37,070 nucleotides of DNA, from the NCBI GenBank assembly GCA_002503845.1, contig DASO01000011.1, positions 1 to 37,070 on the forward strand, given 5' to 3'. The notes under the pieces were generated by a model. That model was not told the origin of the DNA. It worked only from the letters and a program-made list of their open reading frames with translations, and made no database searches. Position numbers and translations under genes: made by a program. Below, one piece after another: positions 16,411-23,815 of this stretch. The stretch comes from Euryarchaeota archaeon UBA24. Its GTDB lineage: Archaea > Halobacteriota > Halobacteria > Halobacteriales > Hikarchaeaceae. Position 1 is the first letter of the stretch. Every line of letters starts with the position of its first letter.

Positions 16411-17425
16411 TGGAATAGAGATCGAGAAGGGATTTCGCTACGTCGTCCCACGTCGTTGGTTGTGTGTAAGAGGGAGTGAGTGAAAAACACTCTTGAATGA
16501 GGTTTGATAGTATTTTTGGTTCTGTTTCATCAGTGCTGAGACAGCCTTGATGTCCAGCCCAATCGCCTAGAGCTCCACTTTTTCTGACAAGACACGGAGT
16601 TCCAGATAATAGAGATTCCCCGATAGTTAGGCCATATGATTCATGCGTGGAAAGTGCAACGTGGGCGGTTGCACCAGAATACATTTGTGCGAGTTTGGAA
16701 ATGGAAAGGTTATTCATAAAAATGACCTGGTTTTGAACACCGGATCGGGTTGCCATATCAACGAGAGAAGACATATAGTTTCCAGAACCAACAATAACGA
16801 GATCGTGGTCAGGTAGGAATTGCATCGCTCGAATAACATGTTGAAATCCTTTGTAAGGTTCTAGTCGTCCAACACACAGGATGTAAGGACGGCCCTCATG
16901 CTCAAATGGTGGTTGTTGGAAGGGGGATGGATCTATTCCGTTGGGAATTAAAGTGGGTTGGATTTTAAATTCGTTTGAGAGAAGGTTTTTCTCCCAATCA
17001 CTCACTGCAATTACAGATTTTGCTCGGGATAGACACCAGGATCCAAATGGTTTGTAAAGAGAGAGTAAAATATTTGTATATGTTGTAGAACCTACACCAT
17101 GGTAATGAGAGGTTACAAAAAGGCGTTTATCCCCCTTAGAGATGGCAGAGAGAAGGGGGACGAGGGAATGGTAATTGTGGGCGTGGAGGATATCACTGGG
17201 TGTTTGGAGAATGGCATAGAGGAATTTGGGCAAATGGGAGTAGGAAAATCTACGAATTTCCACCCCGTTTTCGCGAGAGATTGCAGGTGTATTTTTGCGT
17301 TTGTCCAGTGTGAATATAGTTACTTCATGTCCTAGATTCACCATACGCTCACTGATAGATGCAACGTGGTGTTCGACGCCCCCAATATTGGGGGGAAATC
17401 GAGGTGAAACTTGAATTATTTTCAT
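16403..17425 (-). CDS. Glycosyltransferase family 4 (GT-B fold)
   Basis: A 340-residue protein beginning 'MKIIQVSPRFPPNIGGVEHH', the GT4 acceptor-domain start with the GGVE loop. The donor-binding domain has 'ILCVGRLEPYKGFQHVIRAM' and the E-x7-E element 'HESYGLTIGESLLSG', which binds the nucleotide sugar. The ATG at 17425 overlaps the stop of the GT2 gene (ATGA at 17422-17425), which fixes this start over longer in-frame candidates. It probably acts at the cytoplasmic face, building a surface glycan or glycolipid together with the upstream GT2. The sugar is unknown. Confidence 0.92.
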   Translation of the reverse strand: MKIIQVSPRFPPNIGGVEHHVASISERMVNLGHEVTIFTLDKRKNTPAISRENGVEIRRFSYSHLPKFLYAILQTPSDILHAHNYHSLVPLLSAISKGDKRLFVTSHYHGVGSTTYTNILLSLYKPFGSWCLSRAKSVIAVSDWEKNLLSNEFKIQPTLIPNGIDPSPFQQPPFEHEGRPYILCVGRLEPYKGFQHVIRAMQFLPDHDLVIVGSGNYMSSLVDMATRSGVQNQVIFMNNLSISKLAQMYSGATAHVALSTHESYGLTIGESLLSGTPCLVRKSGALGDWAGHQGCLSTDETEPKILSNLIQECFSLTPSYTQPTTWDDVAKSLLDLYSNE

Positions 17426-18567
17426 TGCATCATCTCTCGTAAGTTTGAGTCCACGTCCCACATTCCATCGGTATTCTTCTTGCTTAAAAGTAGTAAGTGG
17501 CTACGTAGGAGGGACACTTGTGTGTCAAACAATGAATAAAAAATTTGTAAAGGGCCAAGTGAATCTTTTTGGCCAAGCCACATAGTGGTCAAGAAGATTA
17601 ATAGTGCCATCACAGCCATAGGAGGCGAAAATGAAAAAATGGCCATGATTGCAGATAATAGGCTCAAAAGGACAAACCAAGGAGATAGTATTAAAAACCA
17701 CCAATTGAATGGCAACACAAATGAACCATACAGTCCATAATTATAGAGGAGATTTTTGTTCTGTAATAGAACTTTTACGAGACCCACTGCACGGCGATCT
17801 TTTTGCAATCTCCGTTTCCAAAAGGCAGAGTGTGCCGCTTCTTTAAATTTTATGTTTGGGTCAAACAATGCTTTGAAATTTTGTTTCCGGATATTCAGGG
17901 CAAGTTCTGTATCATCTGCTAAGGAATCTTCAGTTACAGGGACTATGCAATTTTTACGGAAAGCTGAGAATGGGCCGTGGAAAATAAAGGTCGAATCAAA
18001 ATGAGATTCTAGGAGTTGTATGTAAGATTGTACGTTGCGGTAACCAGATTCGACCTTGCTCCCCCCTATGACTTCTGCATTTGTTCCGGTCACTGCCCCT
18101 ACAGTTTCATCGGAGAAATGGGAAACTGCTTTTTTTAAACAAGAAGGGTCTAGTAGAGAATCGCAGTCGGTTTTAATTACAATATCGTGAGTGGCTGCAG
18201 AATATGCTTCATTTAGAGCAACCGCAAGCCCTCTCCTCTCCGATTCTTGGATTAAAGTCAACTGGATTGTTTTGATGTCTCTAAAGAAAGAAGATATGAT
18301 AGCGGGGGTGTCGTCTGTGCTGGAATCGATCACAACCAATTCTAGTTTATCAAGAGGGTAGTCTAAAGAAAATAAATCATTGAGCTTCTTTTCTATGATG
18401 GAAGATTCATTGAAAGTGGGCAGAACGATACTTACAGAAGGCAAGGATTTTGGGGTATTCAGAGAGGGGGGATTGGGTTGAATTAGAAGATAAAGTAAAA
18501 CATAGAATAGATAGGGAAAAAGAGTGGCCAGTAAGAATATCAAACTTAGAGTTACCAGCACGTTCAT
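17422..18567 (-). CDS. Membrane glycosyltransferase family 2 (processive-type)
   Basis: A 381-residue protein with an N-terminal membrane helix (about residues 4-30), a GT-A domain and C-terminal membrane helices (about 285-345). 'VSIVLPTFNE' starts the nucleotide-binding fold, 'TDCD' (133-136) is the metal-binding DxD, 'DDTELAL' (about 218-224) supplies the catalytic acidic group, and 'RRLQKDRR' (252-259) stands where QxxRW lies in cellulose/hyaluronan-synthase-type enzymes. It is the first gene of a three-gene operon. A TATA element at 18587-18595 lies about 24 nt before the ATG, suggesting a leaderless transcript. Confidence 0.9.
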   Translation of the reverse strand: MNVLVTLSLIFLLATLFPYLFYVLLYLLIQPNPPSLNTPKSLPSVSIVLPTFNESSIIEKKLNDLFSLDYPLDKLELVVIDSSTDDTPAIISSFFRDIKTIQLTLIQESERRGLAVALNEAYSAATHDIVIKTDCDSLLDPSCLKKAVSHFSDETVGAVTGTNAEVIGGSKVESGYRNVQSYIQLLESHFDSTFIFHGPFSAFRKNCIVPVTEDSLADDTELALNIRKQNFKALFDPNIKFKEAAHSAFWKRRLQKDRRAVGLVKVLLQNKNLLYNYGLYGSFVLPFNWWFLILSPWFVLLSLLSAIMAIFSFSPPMAVMALLIFLTTMWLGQKDSLGPLQIFYSLFDTQVSLLRSHLLLLSKKNTDGMWDVDSNLREMMQ

Positions 18568-18586
18568 GGATACTGTAGGGGAATCG

Positions 18587-18595
18587 TTTATAAAA
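18587..18595 (-). promoter_or_regulatory. TATA box for the GT2-GT4-lipoprotein operon
   Basis: The minus strand reads TTTTATAAA, centred about 24 nt upstream of ATG 18567. The element is nearly symmetrical and could also serve the aglJ-like gene on the other strand. Confidence 0.5.
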
Positions 18596-18719
18596 TCTTT
18601 CTAGATTTTGTCACAGAGGTGATTTGAAGAGAATGGTGCGATGGTGCGGACTGCTACTAAATACATTTTTGCGGCAGATGTGGGAAGGTTTTTGCAGATT
18701 GCGAAATGAATGTTTGTAG

Positions 18720-19625
18720 ATGGAAATCCAAGAAAAGACATGTGTGTTAATCCCCACATTGAATGAGATAGAAACAATTGAGATGGTCATCGATGGTTTT
18801 TATCAAAATGGGTTTACCAACATACTTGTTATTGACGGGGGTTCGGTAGATGGGACGCGAGAGAAAGCAAAAGAAAGGGGGGCAAAGGTAATAATCCAGT
18901 CAGGAGAGGGGAAAGGAAATGCAGTTAGGGAGGCCTTTCAGATGATTGAATCGGAAATAATTCTCATGATAGATGGTGATGGGACATATTTACCAAAAGA
19001 TGGGTTGAACATGGTTAAACCATTAGAAAATGGGAAAAACCACACGATTGGGGATCGATTTCATGATATGAGCCCAGATGCGATGACCCTACTAAATCGA
19101 GTTGGGAATAAGCTAATCAACACATTGTTTTTTAAGATTTATAGGGAAAATTTCAAAGATGTACTAAGTGGGTATCATGCATTTAAGAGGGACTCAGTAG
19201 AAGATTTATTTTTGACGTCGGGGGGATTTGGAATAGAAGTTGAATTGGGAATACGATGCGCAAGTGAAGATATTTCCACGGAGGTAGTCCCAATTAGTTA
19301 TAGGTCAAGAACGGGAGATTCGGTTGCTAAATTGAACCCCATCAGAGATGGCATAGTGATAGTAAAGACACTATACAAACTAGCTCAAACGAGTAATCCT
19401 TTATTTTATTTTGGGTCGGTTGGCCTAATTGGGCTGATAATAGGAGGCATCTTGGGTGGATATGCGATTTTTGAATGGTTGTCTCAGGGTAAAATCCACC
19501 AGGTGATCATAATTGGGGGGGTGTTTTTCCTACTGTTTGGTGCACAAATTATGATGCTGGGATTGTTCTCAGAAACTATTCTAGAATTGCATAGGGAAAA
19601 GAAGAATTCAATTAGAAATGGGTGA
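18720..19625 (+). CDS. aglJ: AglJ-like dolichyl-phosphate hexosyltransferase (GT2)
   Basis: A 301-residue GT2 protein: 'CVLIPTLNEIETIE' opens the fold, 'DGGSVDGT' and 'QSGEGKGNAVREAF' follow, 'DGDGTY' (DxD at 85-87) binds the metal, and 'SGYHAFKR' lies near the acceptor site. Two C-terminal membrane helices are at about 228-252 and 260-284. The pattern matches, from memory, haloarchaeal AglJ, which places the first hexose on dolichyl phosphate for S-layer N-glycosylation; ordinary dolichyl-phosphate mannose synthase is the alternative. As I recall, aglJ sits near leuA-ilvB in haloarchaea, as here. An in-frame 28-codon ORF ends in TAG directly before this ATG. Confidence 0.88.
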   Translation: MEIQEKTCVLIPTLNEIETIEMVIDGFYQNGFTNILVIDGGSVDGTREKAKERGAKVIIQSGEGKGNAVREAFQMIESEIILMIDGDGTYLPKDGLNMVKPLENGKNHTIGDRFHDMSPDAMTLLNRVGNKLINTLFFKIYRENFKDVLSGYHAFKRDSVEDLFLTSGGFGIEVELGIRCASEDISTEVVPISYRSRTGDSVAKLNPIRDGIVIVKTLYKLAQTSNPLFYFGSVGLIGLIIGGILGGYAIFEWLSQGKIHQVIIIGGVFFLLFGAQIMMLGLFSETILELHREKKNSIRNG

Positions 19626-19627
19626 AT

Positions 19628-19915
19628 TTAAGAGAGCCGGGTGTTGTCGACGGAAATGGTAGGTGGAGTGATGATTAGAAATCCTCTAAAATGGACTATT
19701 GAGCCTCCATTTTCTTTGATATAGGGGGCGATTTCCTGGATTAGGTCTTCCAGTTCTCCTTTTATTTGTAAAACTAGGATATTTTCAAGTTCTAATTCAA
19801 TTATCCATTCAGATTCGGGAACAGAACCGTCGAGAAAACCTAAAACGATTTTTTGATCAGAGGGGAAATCTAATGCTTCTTCTACAGACTCTAGGTCGAG
19901 TTCATACGGATCCAT
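19628..19915 (-). CDS. Small haloarchaeal-type protein of unknown function (DUF5779-like)
   Basis: A 95-residue acidic protein without signal peptide or membrane segment. The pattern 'VLGFLDGSVPESEWIIELE' then 'GGSIVHFRGFLIITPP' resembles, from memory, a haloarchaeal-specific family (DUF5779) found next to aglJ and leuA. The function is unknown. It converges with the aglJ-like gene 2 bp away and diverges from leuA across 80 bp. Confidence 0.75.
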   Translation of the reverse strand: MDPYELDLESVEEALDFPSDQKIVLGFLDGSVPESEWIIELELENILVLQIKGELEDLIQEIAPYIKENGGSIVHFRGFLIITPPTISVDNTRLS

Positions 19916-19960
19916 ATGCCTAATTGTACGGGGGAAAACAAAAAGACTCCATTTCCGACA

Positions 19961-19970
19961 GTTATATTAA
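19961..19970 (+). promoter_or_regulatory. TATA box for leuA
   Basis: GTTATATTAA is centred about 31 nt before the ATG at 19996. Transcription would then begin within a few bases of that ATG, which marks it as the likely first codon of the leuA transcript. Confidence 0.5.
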
Positions 19971-19995
19971 CTGGCCCAATCTTCGATTATTCACG

Positions 19996-20067
19996 ATGAA
20001 CTCAAATAAGGATATCTCTGCGCCAACGCAGGGCGATCGACTTCTTCCAGGGAACGTTAGCAGTTAA
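19996..20067 (+). other. 23-codon ORF at the 5' end of the leuA transcript, in a different frame
   Basis: An ATG at 19996, well placed after the TATA box, opens a 23-codon frame that ends with TAA at 20065-20067. It overlaps the LeuA-coding frame, which is one base ahead. It may be the true LeuA N-terminus separated from the rest by a single-base insertion, a +1 programmed shift, or a separate leader peptide. See the leuA entry. Confidence 0.5.
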
Positions 20068-21217
20068 AGAACCAGAATTTACCGAAGTTCGAATTTTTGA
20101 TACAACGTTGAGGGATGGAGAGCAATCTCCGCATGTTTCGTTTTCGTATAATGATAAAATAGAGATTGCCACATTACTTGACGAAATGGGAACTCATGTG
20201 ATCGAAGCGGGTTTTCCTGTAAATTCGAAAGCAGAATTCGAAGCTGTGAGAGATATTTCAGAGGGGACCGAAACTACAGTTGCAGGTCTTGCCCGAGTAA
20301 TAGAAGGGGATATTTTAGCTGCAATTGATTCGGGTGTTAATATGGTGCATGTTTTTGCGAGTACTTCTGATGTTCAAATAGAAGATTCAATGCATTCGAC
20401 GAGGGAAGAAGTTGTAGAAAAGTCAATAGACTCTGTGAAACTTGTAAAAGATGCAGGGGTGGAATGTATGTTTTCTCCAATGGATGCTACGAGGACTGAC
20501 TTGACATTCTTAGGAGAAGTCGTTGAAGCGGTGACAGAGGTTGGTGCGGATTGGATTAACATCCCAGATACATGCGGTGTTGCTACTCCAACGAGGTTTG
20601 GTGATTTAATTCGTTTTGTGAAAGAGCATACGGAGGCATACATAGATGTCCATACTCATGATGATTTTGGATTGGCAACTGCTAATGCATTGGCAGGATT
20701 TGAAGCGGGAGCACATCAAGCCCAGGTATCGGTGAATGGTATTGGAGAAAGGGCGGGGAATGCAGCATATGAAGAAGTGGTTATGGCAGCGATTGCGGTC
20801 TATAATGCAAATTTGGGAATAGACACGAGTAGGATTATGGAACTTTCATCGATAGTTGAAGATATAAGTGGAATAGCCAAACCTCCGAATAAGGCGATTG
20901 TAGGGGACAATGCATTTAGTCACGAGAGTGGAATTCATGCCGCAGGTGTCATAGAGAATTCGGATACTTTTGAGCCGGGTGTTATGACTCCAGAAATGGT
21001 GGGTGCTAGGCGCCAATTTGTCCTGGGGAAACATACAGGAACCCATGCGGTTAGAATGTATTTACGAGAGGCAGGATTCGATCCGACTGAAACTCAAGTT
21101 AGAGACATAACCCGCAGAGTGAAAGATTATGGAGCGGAAAAAAAGCGAGTGACAAAAAGAGAATTGATGAGATTTGCACGAGAGGGGAATGTATTTAGAG
21201 AGAAGGTTAAAGAATAG
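20000..21217 (+). CDS. leuA: 2-isopropylmalate synthase (possibly citramalate synthase), unusual or frameshifted start
   Basis: The protein condenses acetyl-CoA with 2-ketoisovalerate, the first leucine step. 'VRIFDTTLRDGEQSP' is the metal-binding first strand, 'HTHDDFGLATANALAGF' carries the His ligands, and 'NGIGERAGNAA' is the CoA-site motif. Codons from about 20036 on ('IDFFQGTLAVKEPEF') resemble haloarchaeal LeuA N-termini. The frame is open from 20000 but has no ATG, GTG or TTG before TTG 20108, and starting there would delete 'VRIFDTT', including a metal ligand. The true start is probably ATG 19996 with a +1 frame change. The protein ends after about 400 residues, so the leucine-sensing LeuA-dimer domain of bacterial enzymes is missing. 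Confidence 0.9.
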   Translation, partial: TQIRISLRQRRAIDFFQGTLAVKEPEFTEVRIFDTTLRDGEQSPHVSFSYNDKIEIATLLDEMGTHVIEAGFPVNSKAEFEAVRDISEGTETTVAGLARVIEGDILAAIDSGVNMVHVFASTSDVQIEDSMHSTREEVVEKSIDSVKLVKDAGVECMFSPMDATRTDLTFLGEVVEAVTEVGADWINIPDTCGVATPTRFGDLIRFVKEHTEAYIDVHTHDDFGLATANALAGFEAGAHQAQVSVNGIGERAGNAAYEEVVMAAIAVYNANLGIDTSRIMELSSIVEDISGIAKPPNKAIVGDNAFSHESGIHAAGVIENSDTFEPGVMTPEMVGARRQFVLGKHTGTHAVRMYLREAGFDPTETQVRDITRRVKDYGAEKKRVTKRELMRFAREGNVFREKVKE

Positions 21218-21242
21218 TAACGATATCGAAGATGCAAAAGGG

Positions 21243-21249
21243 TTATAAA
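21243..21249 (+). promoter_or_regulatory. TATA box for the ilvB operon leader
   Basis: TTATAAA is centred 28 nt before the ATG of the small ORF at 21274. The transcript would thus be leaderless for that ORF, and ilvB would have a long 5' leader of about 175 nt. Confidence 0.6.
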
Positions 21250-21273
21250 GATCAAAAACAAGACGTAGCATAG

Positions 21274-21348
21274 ATGAAAGCCGTTGTTCGAACTAAAGAA
21301 GAATTGTTCGTTAGCTGTGCGGCTGTACAAGTTTTTGTAGGGGCGTAA
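21274..21348 (+). CDS. Putative valine-rich leader peptide upstream of ilvB
   Basis: A 24-codon ORF begins with 'MKAVVRTKEELF' and ends 'AAVQVFVGA'. Six of 24 residues are valine and one is leucine, the amino acids made by the operon that follows. The start codon sits at the expected distance from a good TATA box. Its TAA stop (21346-21348) lies in the loop of a hairpin. No homologue is known to me. The alternative is an untranslated leader with a chance ORF. Confidence 0.5.
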   Translation: MKAVVRTKEELFVSCAAVQVFVGA

Positions 21349-21358
21349 CTCGCCATAC
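21337..21358 (+). promoter_or_regulatory. Hairpin overlapping the leader-peptide stop codon
   Basis: GGCG (21342-21345) pairs with CGCC (21351-21354) around a five-base loop that contains the UAA stop. GUA (21337-21339) and UAC (21356-21358) extend the stem past small bulges. A ribosome pausing in the valine-rich codons or at the stop would open or block this structure. No T-run follows, so it is not a simple intrinsic terminator. Confidence 0.4.
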
Positions 21359-21395
21359 TAACAACACAATTAATCAGAGTAAGTTCGAAACGCCT

Positions 21396-21455
21396 ATGAG
21401 CAATAAGCTAGAAGCAAACAAAAACCGGTATAAAAAAAATAACCAATATGAGTAA
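21396..21455 (+). other. 19-codon ORF overlapping the ilvB start
   Basis: An ATG at 21396 opens a Lys/Asn-rich frame that ends in TAA at 21453-21455, eight bases inside ilvB (ATG 21448). If translated, it could couple ribosomes to the ilvB start, which has no Shine-Dalgarno sequence. Its composition gives no independent sign of being a real protein. Confidence 0.3.
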
Positions 21456-23199
21456 ATCAACGAACGCAGATCAAGAAAACACAGCAGAAAAATCCAATCC
21501 AAAAACGGGTGCACAAGCAGTTGTCGCTTCCCTTGAGGAGGCAGGAGTAAGGGTGATTTTTGGGGTCCAAGGAGGGGCCATAATGCCAGTGTATGATGCA
21601 TTATACGATTCAAAATTAGAACATATTACGATGGGGCATGAACAGGGAGCGGCTCACGCCGCTGATGCATATGGAATAGTTTCGGGACAGCCTGGTGTGT
21701 GTATAGCCACCTCTGGTCCCGGTGCGACCAATCTTGTTACGGGTTTGGCTGATGCAAATATGGACTCAGTTCCTGTATTGGCTTTAACAGGGCAAGTCCC
21801 AACTAACTTTGTAGGAAATGATGCATTCCAAGAATGCGATACGATAGGAGTATCGAATCCAGTTACAAAGGCCAATTTCTTTGCAACGGAATCAGAAACA
21901 GTGGGTGATCTTGTTTCTCTGGCGTTTTTATTGGCTAGAGAAGGGAGGCAAGGTCCGACTTTAGTGGATTTACCAAAGGATGTCACTCTAGGAGAAGTTT
22001 CTAACTGGAAATACAAACCACCGAAATTGCCAGGCCATGTTGAGATTCCAGAGGGGGCAGATGTAAAAGTGATCGAATTGGCAGCAACTGCCCTTATTGA
22101 TGCTAAAAAACCTGTAATCCTTGCGGGAGGAGGTGTCATTAAGGGGAGTGCTTGTGAGCAACTTTATAAATTCGCTACAGAATTTGAAATACCAGTGGTT
22201 ACGACAATGCCAGGTATCGGGGCATTCCCAGAAGATCATGAACTATCCCTCAAACCAGCGGGGATGCACGGTACAGGATATGCCAATATGGCGCTGACTC
22301 ATTGTGATGTTATGCTTGCAGTAGGAACCAGATTTGATGATCGTTTGACAGGCGGTGTAGATACGTTCGCCCCGACCGCAGAGATTATTCACATAGATAT
22401 AGATCCTGCAGAAATATCAAAAAACATCCATGCAGATTACGAGTTAGTTGGGGATGCCGCAACCGTGCTTGGCCAATTGCATAAAGTGATGCAGGTAAAA
22501 CCGGGTGCAGAGGGATGGTTGGAACAAATTAAAACTTGGAAACAAGAATATTCCATAGAATATGGAGAACGTGAGAGTAATGGAAAGCCACGGCCCCAGT
22601 ATATAATAGAGCAACTTTGTGAAGCAACTGAAAGTAATACTATTGTCACAACTGGTGTTGGACAGCATCAGATGTGGGCAATGTTATATTGGACGTATAA
22701 AGAGCCGAGAACATGGGTTTCTTCCCATGGTTTGGGTACGATGGGGTACGGACTTCCAGCAGCGATAGGCGCACGTTTTGCTGCGAGTGACGACCAAAAG
22801 GTTGTGTGCATAGATGGGGACGGGTCGTTCCTAATGACATTACAGGAACTTTCTGTTGCTGTTCGAGAGGAATTGGACATTACAGTGGTAGTTCTAAATA
22901 ACGCCGGGATAGGGATGGTGAGACAATGGCAAGATGCATTTTACGGCCATAGAAGAATGGCTTCGGAATATCCATGGGTCCCAGATTTCTCAAAAATTGC
23001 AGATGCGTTCGGGGCGAAAGGATTCCTTTTGGAAAATGTAGAGGACGTAGAATCAATTATAAGAGAGGCAATAGAATACAAGGGGCCTTCGGTTATTGAC
23101 GCTAGGATAGATCCTGCAGAAAATGTATTCCCCATGGTCCCTAGCGGTGGGGCGAATGGTTTGTTTGCACTGACAGAAGAGCATTTGGAGGAACTATAA
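21448..23199 (+). CDS. ilvB: Acetolactate synthase large (catalytic) subunit
   Basis: A 583-residue ThDP- and FAD-dependent enzyme making acetolactate or acetohydroxybutyrate, the first common step to valine, leucine and isoleucine. 'VIFGVQGGAIMPVYDAL' and 'GHEQGAAHAADAYG' (Glu65, the cofactor activator) mark the N-terminal domain, and 'IDGDGSFLMTLQEL' (about 454) to 'LNNAGIGMVRQWQ' (about 485) is the ThDP-magnesium motif. The first 20 residues are a hydrophilic extension. It is the first gene of a six-gene operon with overlaps or gaps of a few bases, and the regulatory ACT subunit gene starts one base after its stop. Confidence 0.97.
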   Translation: MSKSTNADQENTAEKSNPKTGAQAVVASLEEAGVRVIFGVQGGAIMPVYDALYDSKLEHITMGHEQGAAHAADAYGIVSGQPGVCIATSGPGATNLVTGLADANMDSVPVLALTGQVPTNFVGNDAFQECDTIGVSNPVTKANFFATESETVGDLVSLAFLLAREGRQGPTLVDLPKDVTLGEVSNWKYKPPKLPGHVEIPEGADVKVIELAATALIDAKKPVILAGGGVIKGSACEQLYKFATEFEIPVVTTMPGIGAFPEDHELSLKPAGMHGTGYANMALTHCDVMLAVGTRFDDRLTGGVDTFAPTAEIIHIDIDPAEISKNIHADYELVGDAATVLGQLHKVMQVKPGAEGWLEQIKTWKQEYSIEYGERESNGKPRPQYIIEQLCEATESNTIVTTGVGQHQMWAMLYWTYKEPRTWVSSHGLGTMGYGLPAAIGARFAASDDQKVVCIDGDGSFLMTLQELSVAVREELDITVVVLNNAGIGMVRQWQDAFYGHRRMASEYPWVPDFSKIADAFGAKGFLLENVEDVESIIREAIEYKGPSVIDARIDPAENVFPMVPSGGANGLFALTEEHLEEL

Positions 23200-23200
23200 A

Positions 23201-23815
23201 ATGGGTGAAAAATCAAAAGGTCTCAAGGGGCCAGGTCCTAGTGATAGGCCACATCCAAATGAGCGGAGGAATCCACAGGGGATACGAATTGATCCTGGCA
23301 GTTCGGGGGAGCTTCAGAATAGACTAGCAACATTTTCAGCGTTAGTTAAGCACGAGCCTGGAGTTCTAGCTAAAGTTTCGGGGTTGTTTTCACGTCGTCA
23401 ATTTAATATTGAAAGCCTAACAGTAGGGCCTACAGAGGATGAAAATAGTGCTAGGATTACACTAGTGGTTGATGAAAATGATACCGGCATAATTCAAGTG
23501 AAAAGGCAATTGGCAAAGTTACTTCCAGTTATTTCGGTGAAAGAATTATCAGAAGATGCGATAGAAAGGGAGCTTTGTTTGATAAAGATTAGAAACCACT
23601 TTGAACAAGGAAGTTCACTTGAAGAACTTAAGAAACAGACAGATAAGGAGGGAGTAGAGATCTTGGATATTAGCGAAGGTATGGTGACAATTGAAGTTAG
23701 AGGGGGCCAAATGGATATTGACGGCATGATCGAAATGTTTGATGAGTTCGGGATCGAAGAGGTTGCACGTACAGGAACAGTAGCACTAGAAAAAGGTTCT
23801 AAGAAAACAACATGA
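23201..23815 (+). CDS. ilvN: Acetolactate synthase small (regulatory) subunit
   Basis: A 204-residue ACT-domain subunit that binds valine and tunes IlvB. The ACT domain starts at about residue 42 ('RLATFSALVKHEPGVLAKVS' and 'RRQFNIESLTVGPTED'), and the C-terminal ALS_ss_C domain runs from about 118. The first 40 residues are hydrophilic, rich in Pro, Gly and charged residues, and not part of the usual bacterial protein. The stop overlaps the ilvC start by four bases (ATGA), so the two are translationally coupled. Confidence 0.95.
   Translation: MGEKSKGLKGPGPSDRPHPNERRNPQGIRIDPGSSGELQNRLATFSALVKHEPGVLAKVSGLFSRRQFNIESLTVGPTEDENSARITLVVDENDTGIIQVKRQLAKLLPVISVKELSEDAIERELCLIKIRNHFEQGSSLEELKKQTDKEGVEILDISEGMVTIEVRGGQMDIDGMIEMFDEFGIEEVARTGTVALEKGSKKTT

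Noticed and set aside
20108..21217. LeuA starting at TTG 20108
   Set aside because: This start would remove VRIFDTT, including a metal-binding residue and the first barrel strand; coding similarity continues upstream.
21429..21434. TATAAA just upstream of ilvB as its promoter
   Set aside because: It is only about 17 nt from the ilvB ATG, so transcription would begin inside the gene; the TATA box at 21243 fits better.
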